Source: CAZMCC01 sp964564695 (GTDB lineage Bacteria; Planctomycetota; Phycisphaerae; Phycisphaerales; UBA1924). From it: a stretch of DNA of 26,410 nucleotides. The DNA lies in the NCBI GenBank assembly GCA_964564695.1, contig CAZMCC010000053.1, positions 1 through 26,410 on the forward strand, written 5' to 3'. The notes under the pieces are model-generated. The model was given only the letters and a program-made list of their open reading frames with translations, searched no databases and was not told the origin of the DNA. Positions 8,148-14,725 of the stretch are shown here, piece by piece. Position numbers and translations under genes: made by a program. How positions within the stretch are numbered: position 1 is the stretch's first letter; each line of letters starts with the position of its first letter.

Positions 8148-9614
8148 TTACCCGGCGCGTTCGAAGAGCAGCGGCCGGCCCCCGAGGGCCCCCGCGAGCG
8201 AGAGCCACAGCATGCCCAGGCCCGTGCGGGCGGCACGGAGGCGGATGTCCTCGCGGTCGCCGGGGATGAGGAAGCGCCGACCGGTGACGCGAGGGTTGGG
8301 GGGGTTGGGTGCCCCGGCGGAGCTCTGTCCGCCGGGCCTCCCCGACGCCCCGCCTCCCCTCGATGCCAGCGCGATGTACACCGTTCCCACCGGCTTGGCC
8401 TCGCTCCCGCCGCCGGGCCCGGCGATGCCCGTGATCGCAAGGCACTCGTCGACGCCCAGGCGCGTGAGCCCGCCCTCGGCCATCGCCTCCGCCGTCTCCC
8501 GGCTCACGGCCCCGTGCGCCGCCAGAATCGCCGGCGGCACATCCGCCAGCGCCGTCTTCAGCTCGTTCGAGTAGGTGACGAGCCCACCGCGGAACACGCT
8601 CGAAGACCCCGGCTCGGCCGTGATGAGTTCCCCCAGCATCCCGCCGGTGCACGACTCGACCGCGCCGAGCGTGCGTGTGCGCCGACCGAGTTCCTTCAGC
8701 ACAGCCCCGGCGAGTGTCACCTCGCCGCTTGCGAAGACGTGCGCCCCGAGCGCACCGCGGATCGCCGCTTCGGTCTGGTCGAGGGCCGCTTCGGCCGCGG
8801 CGGCGCTGGCGGTTCCTTCGGAGCGGATGCGCCACGTGAGCTGAGCCCCGCTCGCCGTGATCCCGACGAGCGGGTTGCGGTCGCGGCGCATGAGGTCTTT
8901 GCCGTTGATGTTGGCGACGGCCGACGCCGCGTCGCCCTCGCCGATGCCGATGACCTGGAGGAAGCGCGTGCGGATCACACGCCCCGGCGCCGGGCGGAGG
9001 AGCGGGACGACGCAGGCCTCGAACATCGGCTTCATTTCGTTGGGGGGGCCGGGGAGGCAGAAGATGTCGGAGGAAGCGTGAGGAGGGAACGCGGACTCGA
9101 CGCCCTCCCTCTCGCTGAAGCGGCTGGACGCCGCTTCAGCATTTCTCCCTCCGCCCCCCCAACGTTGCGGAGGGAGATCTATGGCCGCATGTAGTCCCGG
9201 GGCGGTGCCGTTGGGGTTGGGGAGGCAGCGGGCGCTGCGGGGACGCAGGGCCTGGCTGCGCTGAAGGTCGTTGAGCGAGCGCCGGCGTGCGGCGAAGCGG
9301 CGCTCGAGATCGGCGAGCGCGTCCGGATCGGTGATGAGCGGCTCATTGAGGAGTGCGGCCAGCGCCTGCCGCGTGAGGTCATCGAGCGTCGGCCCGAGCC
9401 CGCCGGTGGAGATGACGAGCGGCGCGCTGGCGGCGAGCCGTGCAAACGCAGCGGCGTTCCGCTCGGTGTCGTCGCCGATCGTGACATGCTCGACCGTGGA
9501 GATGCCCAGCGCCATGAGGCGCTCGGCAAGCCACATCGAGTTCGTGTCGAGCGACTGCCCGAGGGTGAGCTCGTCACCGATGCTGACGATGGCGGCGTGG
9601 GTGTGGAAGGTCAT
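8148..9614 (-). CDS. cinA: CinA family protein (nicotinamide-nucleotide amidohydrolase type) with two insertions
   Basis: 488 aa from the ATG at 9614 (MTFHTHAAIVSIGDEL). Residues 1 to about 240 are the MoaB-like CinA N-domain: SIGDELTLGQSLDTNS, STGGLGPTLDDLTRQAL, PNPNGTAPGL and FCLPGPPNEMKPMF. The C-terminal PncC-type domain has ESCTGGMLGELIT, VFRGGLVTYSNELKT, VSRETAEAMAEGG and ITGIAGPGGGSEAKPVGTVY. CinA proteins of this layout deamidate NMN in pyridine-nucleotide salvage and/or hydrolyse ADP-ribose. Family members are usually about 410-420 aa. The excess here falls in two inserts, residues about 146-184 (repeat copy B) and about 417-446 (a hairpin-bearing Gly/Pro-rich stretch); catalytic motifs on both sides look intact. 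Repeat copy C lies 18 nt upstream of the start, and no clear Shine-Dalgarno is present. Confidence 0.92.
   Translation of the reverse strand: MTFHTHAAIVSIGDELTLGQSLDTNSMWLAERLMALGISTVEHVTIGDDTERNAAAFARLAASAPLVISTGGLGPTLDDLTRQALAALLNEPLITDPDALADLERRFAARRRSLNDLQRSQALRPRSARCLPNPNGTAPGLHAAIDLPPQRWGGGGRNAEAASSRFSEREGVESAFPPHASSDIFCLPGPPNEMKPMFEACVVPLLRPAPGRVIRTRFLQVIGIGEGDAASAVANINGKDLMRRDRNPLVGITASGAQLTWRIRSEGTASAAAAEAALDQTEAAIRGALGAHVFASGEVTLAGAVLKELGRRTRTLGAVESCTGGMLGELITAEPGSSSVFRGGLVTYSNELKTALADVPPAILAAHGAVSRETAEAMAEGGLTRLGVDECLAITGIAGPGGGSEAKPVGTVYIALASRGGGASGRPGGQSSAGAPNPPNPRVTGRRFLIPGDREDIRLRAARTGLGMLWLSLAGALGGRPLLFERAG
8313..8336. repeat. Perfect 9-bp hairpin inside the cinA C-terminal insertion
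   Basis: CCCGGCGGA (8313-8321) and TCCGCCGGG (8328-8336) flank the loop GCTCTG. The hairpin falls in the coding stretch for the Gly/Ala/Pro-rich insertion between ...VYIALAS and RRFLIPGDRED of the PncC-type domain. It differs in sequence from copies A-D, so it would be a separate element. Confidence 0.6.
9102..9180 (-). repeat. Double-hairpin palindromic repeat, copy B, in frame inside cinA
   Basis: Read on the minus strand it starts AGATCTCCCTCCGC, pairs with GCGGAGGGAG across a G-rich loop, continues AAAT, forms an 11-bp hairpin GCTGAAGCGGC/GCCGCTTCAGC with loop GTCCA, and ends GAGAGGGAGGG. It encodes about 26 residues (starting DLPPQRWGGGG) with no stop or frameshift, between GTAPGLHAAI and DIFCLPGPP of CinA. 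Confidence 0.88.
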
Positions 9615-9631
9615 GCCGAGGAAGAGTACCG

Positions 9632-9712
9632 AGATCTCCCTCCGCGCGGCATGTTGGGGGGGCGGAGGGAGAAATGCTTGACCGGCGTTCAGCCGGTCAA
9701 GCGAGAGGAGGG
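9632..9712 (+). repeat. Double-hairpin palindromic repeat, copy C
   Basis: Lies directly upstream of the cinA start. It has the same order as the other copies: AGATCTCCCTCCGC, a G-rich loop, GCGGAGGGAG, AAAT, then the 11-bp hairpin GCTTGACCGGC/GCCGGTCAAGC with loop GTTCA, then GCGAGAGGAGGG. Loop 1 shares ...GTTGGGGGG with copy B, so B and C are the closest pair. Confidence 0.88.
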
Positions 9713-9794
9713 TGTTGGGCGTCCGCGTACCACAAAACTGCGTCACCACGCCACAGGATTGAGGGCGGCAATTCGCCACCTTTGTAAAACCTTG

Positions 9795-9847
9795 GGGGTA
9801 AGTACGCTTTTGTGCGCAGATATGCGTACTTACCCCAGAACTTTTTT
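9795..9847 (+). promoter_or_regulatory. Perfect 13-bp inverted repeat followed by a T run
   Basis: GGGGTAAGTACGC (9795-9807) and GCGTACTTACCCC (9824-9836) are exact reverse complements around a 16-nt spacer, with TTTTTT at 9842-9847. It sits 33 nt before the small gene at 9880. It could be an intrinsic terminator or attenuator on the plus strand, or a dimeric operator. No plus-strand gene ends just upstream, which makes a plain terminator less obvious. Confidence 0.55.
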
Positions 9848-9879
9848 GCCATCCCACGGCCGCGGGCAAGACTCCGCCC

Positions 9880-10305
9880 ATGGCAAACACACTCCTGCCC
9901 GCCGCCACGTCTCTCCTCTCGGGGATCCTCCCCCCGGCCGAGTTCGCCCGCGTCGTTCGCCTCGCGATCGACACGCTGGTGTCGATCGTCAGCGACGCCA
10001 AAGCCGGCGTCGCCGAACGCCGCCGAGCCGCCATGACAATCCTCGCCTTGGCGAAACCAGGCCCGAAACGAGCCCCCCAACGAGCCGGGAGCGCAAGCTC
10101 CCGGTGCACCTCCGATAGCGAACCCGTTTCGCCTGCTCCAGCGCCAATCTCGGCGAGCGCCCCCGCCCTCCACGCCCCTTCGCCCACCCGAGATCCCGAC
10201 CCATTCTCACCACGCAAGTCCGACGCCCGCACCCACCGCCTCGTCGCCGCCGCCGGCGCCGCCCCCATCTCCTCGAGGGCCCCTCCCTCTCGCCTGACCG
10301 GCTGA
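9880..10305 (+). CDS. Small hypothetical protein whose 3' end runs into repeats
   Basis: 141 aa from the ATG at 9880 (MANTLLPAATSLLSGILPP). Residues 1 to about 67 look like a genuine helical protein: AEFARVVRLAIDTLVSIVSD, then AKAGVAERRRAAMTILALAKPG. The pattern TLxxIxxDxxAxxxxRxxAAxxIL resembles helical segments in small planctomycete proteins and terminase-small-subunit-like proteins, but I would not assign a function. From about residue 68 the frame passes through a palindrome (10085-10104) and Pro/Ala/Ser-rich sequence, and its stop codon is supplied by repeat copy D. The original gene may have ended earlier. No clear Shine-Dalgarno is seen, and the 13-bp inverted repeat upstream may control it. 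Confidence 0.5.
   Translation: MANTLLPAATSLLSGILPPAEFARVVRLAIDTLVSIVSDAKAGVAERRRAAMTILALAKPGPKRAPQRAGSASSRCTSDSEPVSPAPAPISASAPALHAPSPTRDPDPFSPRKSDARTHRLVAAAGAAPISSRAPPSRLTG
10085..10104. repeat. Short perfect palindrome within the small gene
   Basis: CCGGGAGC and GCTCCCGG are separated by GCAA, giving an 8-bp stem with a GNRA-type tetraloop. From memory, similar palindromes recur between genes of planctomycete genomes. Here it is in the 3' half of the small reading frame, consistent with repeat-derived coding sequence. Confidence 0.6.
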
Positions 10306-10351
10306 ACGCCGGTCAGGCGTGTCTCCCTCCGCAGTGCGCGGAGGGAGATCT
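10281..10351 (-). repeat. Double-hairpin palindromic repeat, copy D
   Basis: On the minus strand: AGATCTCCCTCCGC, a short loop, GCGGAGGGAG, then the 11-bp hairpin GCCTGACCGGC/GCCGGTCAGGC with loop GTTCA, then GCGAGAGGGAGG. It lies 14 nt beyond the pyruvate kinase stop and overlaps the 3' end of the small gene, providing that gene's TGA. Confidence 0.88.
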
Positions 10352-10365
10352 TCGTCGCCGTCCGC

Positions 10366-11892
10366 TCACCCGTGCCGCATGAACCCTGTCACCGGGTTGC
10401 TCGTGTAGTGGATCGACATCGTGTTGGTCGCCGCGTGCTCGCCCAGGGGCATGCCCGCGAGGAGCACCACCGGGTCGCCGGGTTTGACGAACTCTCTGGC
10501 GAGCAGTTCGGCCTCGGCCATGCGGTTGAACTCGGCGAGGGTTGCGGGGGGATCGCGCCGGACGGGGAACACGCCGCGGAGGAGCTGCATGCGCCGGGTC
10601 TCGCGCACGTCGGAGCTGAACGCGAGGATCGGGATGTTGAAGTTGTTTTCGCTGAGATACCGGGCGCACCCGCCGCGTTGGCTCCAGCACGCGACGGCCT
10701 TCGCCGACAGGTCCCTGGCCGTGTGCCACGCGCCGTGAGCAAGCGCGGCCGTGCGGTAGTGCGACTCCATCAGGCGCGCCGGCGGGCTCGGATTGTTGCG
10801 GCGCGAGGCGAGTTCTTCCTCGGCGGCCAGGGCGGCCAGGCGCATGTACTCCACCGCGAGCAACGGGTGCTTGCCCGTCGCGGTCTCGGCCGAGAGCATC
10901 ACGGCTCCCGCGCCGTCGAGAATCGCGTTCGCCACGTCGCTGATCTCCGCGCGCGTCGGCAGCGGGCTCGTGATCATCGACTCGAGCATCTGCGTCGCCA
11001 CGATGCACGGCTTCCCCCACGTGGCGGCGCACTCGATGATCCGCTTCTGCACGATCGGCACGCGGGCGAGGTCCATCTCGACGCCCAGGTCGCCGCGGGC
11101 GACCATCACGCCGTCGGCCGCCTGGATGATCTCGTCGAGGTGGGGCGATTCGAGGGCCTGGGGCTTCTCGATTTTGGCGATGAGCGGGATGAGCGAGCCG
11201 ACGCCCATCGGGTCGGCGGAGCGGTCGATGGGGCAGACCTGCGCGAGAGCCTTCTTGAGCTGGCGCACTTCATCGGCGCGGCGCACGAACGAGAGCGCGA
11301 GCAGGTCGAGGCCCTGCGCCACGGCCCACTGCACGCACTCCATGTCGCGCTCCGTCACGGCCGGTGCGGTGATGTTCGAGTCGGGGAGGTTGATGCCCTT
11401 CTTGGTGGTGACGAGGCCGCCGATAGTGACGCGGCAGACGAGCTCGTCGCGGTCGCCGGTTCGGCGCCGCTCGACGGCGAGCAGGCGGATGGCACCGTCG
11501 TTGATGAGCACGCGCTGGCCCGGCTGGACCTCGCTGACGACGGGCTTGTACGCCGTGGTGAGGACGACGCGGTCGGCGGTGCGGCTGGAGGGCTCGTCCC
11601 CGTGACGGATGACGACCTCGCTGCCGGCGGCGAGTTCGATGCCGGGATCGGGCACAAGGCCGACCCGGATCTTCGGGCCCTGCAGGTCGCCGAGCACCGC
11701 CGTCGGTCGCCGGAGGTCCTTGGCCGCGGCCCGGACGGTGGCGAGACGCCGGGCGTGGTCGTCGAGCGTGCCGTGGGAGAAGTTGAGGCGGAAGACGCCG
11801 ACGCCGGCCTCGATGAGCTTGCGGACCATCTCGGGGGAGTCGCTGGCGGGGCCGAGGGTCGCGACGATCTTGGTGAGCATGGGGGCGGGCAA
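10366..11892 (-). CDS. pyk: Pyruvate kinase
   Basis: 508 aa; transfers phosphate from phosphoenolpyruvate to ADP, the last step of glycolysis, in the cytoplasm. I chose the TTG at 11892 because AAGGAA precedes it by 5-6 nt; the ATG at 11880 (MLTKIVATLG) is the alternative. The TIM-barrel carries LNFSHG (36-41), GDLQGPKIRV (68-77), the signature IAKIEKPQAL with catalytic Lys240 and metal-binding Glu242, VMVARGDLGVEM (about 262-273), ATQMLESM and PTRAEISDVANAI with MLSAETATG. The B-domain lies about 75-170 and the C-terminal domain has the expected NIPILAFSSD and PGDPVVLLAG. Length is normal. It stands alone, with a repeat element upstream and copy D downstream. Confidence 0.96.
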   Translation of the reverse strand: MPAPMLTKIVATLGPASDSPEMVRKLIEAGVGVFRLNFSHGTLDDHARRLATVRAAAKDLRRPTAVLGDLQGPKIRVGLVPDPGIELAAGSEVVIRHGDEPSSRTADRVVLTTAYKPVVSEVQPGQRVLINDGAIRLLAVERRRTGDRDELVCRVTIGGLVTTKKGINLPDSNITAPAVTERDMECVQWAVAQGLDLLALSFVRRADEVRQLKKALAQVCPIDRSADPMGVGSLIPLIAKIEKPQALESPHLDEIIQAADGVMVARGDLGVEMDLARVPIVQKRIIECAATWGKPCIVATQMLESMITSPLPTRAEISDVANAILDGAGAVMLSAETATGKHPLLAVEYMRLAALAAEEELASRRNNPSPPARLMESHYRTAALAHGAWHTARDLSAKAVACWSQRGGCARYLSENNFNIPILAFSSDVRETRRMQLLRGVFPVRRDPPATLAEFNRMAEAELLAREFVKPGDPVVLLAGMPLGEHAATNTMSIHYTSNPVTGFMRHG

Positions 11893-11912
11893 CGGCGTTC
11901 CTTAGGAAGAGT

Positions 11913-12128
11913 TCACCACGGAGAGCACGGAGGACACGGAGAGGAAGAAGAGGACTCACCGCAGAGGCGCAGAGGGCGCGGAGGAAGGCAAAGTCAGGAA
12001 GTGACCAGGGAGAACACGGAGAGGACGTTTTCGATTCAAGACCAATCTCATCTCCCGCCTTCCCCCGTGCCCTCCGTGTTCTCCGTGGTGAAATGCACTT
12101 CTCCGCGCCCTCTGCGCCTCTGCGGTGA
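11913..12128. repeat. Interleaved inverted-repeat element between pyk and the solute-binding protein gene
   Basis: Unit a (11913-11939, begins TCACCACGGAGAGCACGG) is matched in inverse at 12065-12091 with 2 mismatches in 27. Unit b (11956-11983, begins TCACCGCAGAGGCGCAGAGG) is matched in inverse at 12101-12128 with no mismatch in 28. A further partial forward unit a lies at 12005-12027. The order is a, b, a', b', so the two stems cannot nest. These CCACGGAG and CCGCAGAGG motifs are, as I recall, widely dispersed bacterial intergenic repeats. No gene is visible inside. Confidence 0.85.
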
Positions 12129-12135
12129 AACTGCA

Positions 12136-13776
12136 TCAGTTCTTCGCGGACCGCTCAAGATCGACCACTTTCGCGTACTGGTCGAGAAAGAACCGCGTGT
12201 AGGCGATGCGGGCGCGGTCGGTCTTGGCGGGGTCGCGCCAGCGCTTGGTGTCGTCGCTGATGGCCTTGAAGTTGGCTTCGGAGAATTCGAGGAGCATGGG
12301 GGTGGGGGGGGGGCCGTCCTTGGGCGTCACCTCGTGCATCGGCATCGCGTAAAACGCCCGCTCCATCTCGGCGAGCGTGCCTTTGGGGAACGCCGGGTTT
12401 GCGCGGGCACGGGTGAGCGCGGCCCAGGCCTCTTTGAGTTCGTCGGCCGTGTCGATGCCGAACGCGCCCATCATGATCGCGATCGAGTCGCGCCAGCCGC
12501 GGCCCTTCAGGTTGGCCGCGATCTCGAACGGGTTGGCCTTGTCGACGAAGTGCCCGGTGTACTTCTCGTACATCACGCGCCGCACGGGCATGCGGCGCAG
12601 GGCGTAGAGGCGCGGGCCCATCGGTGTGCCGTCCTCGCCGGTGGGGTTGTGCGCCCCCTCGGGCGACTCGGTGGGGTGGAACTGCCACAGCGCCTGCCCC
12701 TCTTCGGTGAGGCAGAACTCGACGAAGCGCCTGGCGAGCTCGAGGTTCGGGGCCCCGAGCAGGATCGACGCCGGGTCCGCGTCGATGTACACGGCCCCCT
12801 TGGGATCGACGTAGCCGACCCGGGCAGTTTCGGGCGTCTCGCCGGGCTGCATGACGACCTGGGCCTGGCCGCGCCCGTAGAAGTCGATGGCGAGACCGGC
12901 GGCGGCCTCGCCGGCGGAGACGTCCAGGGGCGGGCGGGTGGAGGAGCCGGAGAAGTAGCGGGCGTTGGCGCAGAGGTCTCGCAGCGTGCGCCAGCCGTCC
13001 CAGCCCTCCTTGTTGAGGATGGACTCGAGGGTGGTGGTGACAGACCCGGACTGGCGCGGGTCGGCGAGGGCGAGCATGCCGGCGTAGCGCGGGTCGGTGA
13101 GGTCGCTGAAGGAGGCGGGGTCGGTGGTGATGCCCATCTGGCGGAGGACGTCGCGGTTGAAGACGATGCCGAAGCCGGAGAGGGCGGTGCCGAGCCAGTA
13201 CTGGTCCGGGTCGTAGATGGGCTGGGAGCCGCAGATGTTGTCCTTGGTGTACCAGGCCTGGAGCTGTTCCTTGGTGAAGCCGGCGGGCGTGCTCATGGGG
13301 ATGCGGGCTTCGGCGTCTTTGCCGTCCGCGCCGGGGGGGGCGGGGGGGGCGGGCACCCGCACGGTGATGCCGCGCTTCAGGCGCCCGTGCTCGTAGGTGC
13401 CGCCGCCGAGCATGAGGTCGAAGCCGACGATGCCGGGCTCGGCGATGGGCTTGCCCGCGGGGTCAAGCTTGAGCCGCCCGTCGCGGAAGGCGGCGGTGTA
13501 CTGGGCCTCGAGCTGCTTGAGGATCTCGCTGGTGCCGCCCGGGACGCGCCAGTCGACGCGGGCGTCCTCGTGGTGGACGCGCTTGTGCCAGCGGCTGAAC
13601 GCGGCCCCGAATTCCTGCTGAATCTGCGGGACGTGGGGGGTGACGATGACGAGCGTGCGGGTGGCGGCGGAGGTGGCTTCCGGTCGTTCCACGCCTCGGA
13701 CGGCGCGGAGCACGAACGGCCCGCCGATCACGACGGCGAGTGCGGCGACCACGGCGAGGACCTTCGGGCTGAACAT
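12136..13776 (-). CDS. ABC transporter extracellular solute-binding protein
   Basis: 546 aa from the ATG at 13776. Residues 5-26 are a hydrophobic signal or anchor (VLAVVAALAVVIGGPFVL). The mature part starts with TLVIVTPHVPQIQQEFGAAF and continues with VDWRVPGGTSEILKQLEAQY, YWLGTALSGFGIVFNRDVL, FSDLTDPRYAGMLALADPRQSGS and GAVYIDADPASILLGAPNLELA, the pattern of class II binding proteins for iron or polyamine-type importers (SBP_bac_1/11 group). About 120 residues after the usual end (from FVDKANPFEIAANLKGRGW) form an extra C-terminal helical part. It would capture a ligand outside the cytoplasmic membrane and pass it to a permease. No permease or ATPase gene adjoins it. The ligand cannot be read from sequence. 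Confidence 0.85.
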   Translation of the reverse strand: MFSPKVLAVVAALAVVIGGPFVLRAVRGVERPEATSAATRTLVIVTPHVPQIQQEFGAAFSRWHKRVHHEDARVDWRVPGGTSEILKQLEAQYTAAFRDGRLKLDPAGKPIAEPGIVGFDLMLGGGTYEHGRLKRGITVRVPAPPAPPGADGKDAEARIPMSTPAGFTKEQLQAWYTKDNICGSQPIYDPDQYWLGTALSGFGIVFNRDVLRQMGITTDPASFSDLTDPRYAGMLALADPRQSGSVTTTLESILNKEGWDGWRTLRDLCANARYFSGSSTRPPLDVSAGEAAAGLAIDFYGRGQAQVVMQPGETPETARVGYVDPKGAVYIDADPASILLGAPNLELARRFVEFCLTEEGQALWQFHPTESPEGAHNPTGEDGTPMGPRLYALRRMPVRRVMYEKYTGHFVDKANPFEIAANLKGRGWRDSIAIMMGAFGIDTADELKEAWAALTRARANPAFPKGTLAEMERAFYAMPMHEVTPKDGPPPTPMLLEFSEANFKAISDDTKRWRDPAKTDRARIAYTRFFLDQYAKVVDLERSAKN

Positions 13777-13838
13777 CGGGGGGACTTTACCCCGGGGTGA
13801 GTGGGGGGCGGTGGGGGTAGGAGCCTCTACGCTGGGGC

Positions 13839-14246
13839 ATGACCGACCCCCACAACCCCTGCAGCCCCGAGGACTCGAAGCGGCGCCTGTCCCTCCGCAT
13901 CGTCACCCAGCCCAAGGAAACGAACCACTACGGCACGATTTTCGGCGGGGTGATCCTGTCGTACATCGACCAGGCCGGGTTCGTGGAGGCGACGCGCCAC
14001 GGGGATCACAAGTGGGTGACGGTGGCGGTCGACAAGGTGATCTTCAAGAAGCCGGTCGGGGTGGGGGACATCGTCAGCCTGCACACCCGGACGGTGCGGT
14101 GCGGGACCACGTCGGTCACGGTGAGCGTCGAGGTCGAGGTCGAGCGGCACGGGTCCGGGGAGGTGGTGCCGGTGACCGAGGCGACGCTGACGCTGGTGGC
14201 GGTCGACGCGGCCGGGAAGCCGGTCAGTTTCGGGAAAAAGCCGTGA
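13839..14246 (+). CDS. Acyl-CoA thioesterase, hotdog fold (YciA-like)
   Basis: 135 aa. The single hotdog domain shows the family signature TNHYGTIFGGVILSYIDQAG (residues 28-47): Asn29 and His30 open the motif, GG follows, and Asp44 occupies the usual catalytic acid position of the YciA/ACOT group. VTVAVDKVIFKKPVGVGDIV is the second conserved strand pair. Such enzymes hydrolyse acyl-CoA to free acid and CoA in the cytoplasm. The gene starts 62 nt from the divergent solute-binding protein gene and is 125 nt ahead of the STAS gene on the same strand; it may share transcription with it. Chain-length preference is not readable. Confidence 0.9.
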   Translation: MTDPHNPCSPEDSKRRLSLRIVTQPKETNHYGTIFGGVILSYIDQAGFVEATRHGDHKWVTVAVDKVIFKKPVGVGDIVSLHTRTVRCGTTSVTVSVEVEVERHGSGEVVPVTEATLTLVAVDAAGKPVSFGKKP

Positions 14247-14371
14247 GCAGCGGGGGCGCGAACGGGCAAGACGGGCAGAAAGTCGCTACACTGCCGGTGC
14301 CTGCGCTAGCCCCCGGAGCCCACGGGGATTGAGCCCACCGGAGCGATTTTCCTTTCATTCACGGACACCCC

Positions 14372-14725
14372 ATGGCCGGATCCGCCTTTGCCGCAGTCGA
14401 ACTCCACGGCGTGTCGTACGTCGTCAAGGTGCTGTGCGACAAGCTCGGGTCGCGTGAGAGCGAGATCCTGCAGCAGGAGATGGCGACGCTGGTGAAGCTG
14501 CACGGGTACCGGGTGGCGCTCGACTGCTCGGGGGTCACGCTGATCGCGTCGATGGGGCTGGGGATGTTCATCCAGGTGAACAAGGACTGCAAGACGCACG
14601 CGGGCAAGTTCGTGATCTTCGGGCTGAGCGGCGAGCTCATGAAGCTGCTGGCGATGACGAAGCTCGAGAAGGTGCTGACGGTGACGCCGGACCGCGCGGG
14701 GGCGCTGAAGGTGCTGGCGGGATGA
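14372..14725 (+). CDS. STAS-domain protein, anti-sigma factor antagonist type
   Basis: 117 aa, a single STAS domain spanning nearly the full length. The core reads VALDCSGVTLIASMGLGMFI (residues 48-67), aligning with the LDxSxVxxxDSxGLGxL motif of SpoIIAA/RsbV proteins. Ser60 falls where the phosphorylated serine of that family lies, although the preceding Asp is Ala here. Family members are switched by a serine kinase/anti-sigma factor and phosphatase in partner switching; no such partner is visible in the window. Its last codons overlap the purN start by 4 nt (ATGA), so the two are translationally coupled, an unusual pairing. Confidence 0.85.
   Translation: MAGSAFAAVELHGVSYVVKVLCDKLGSRESEILQQEMATLVKLHGYRVALDCSGVTLIASMGLGMFIQVNKDCKTHAGKFVIFGLSGELMKLLAMTKLEKVLTVTPDRAGALKVLAG

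Noticed and set aside
8148..10268. A 706-codon version of CinA starting upstream
   Set aside because: The upstream part runs through repeat copy C and the 13-bp inverted repeat and has no family similarity; CinA similarity begins at the ATG at 9614.
10372..13800. An 1,142-codon plus-strand open frame across pyruvate kinase, the repeat element and the solute-binding protein gene
   Set aside because: It is antisense to two well-recognised genes and runs through a repeat; its composition is that of a high-GC shadow frame.
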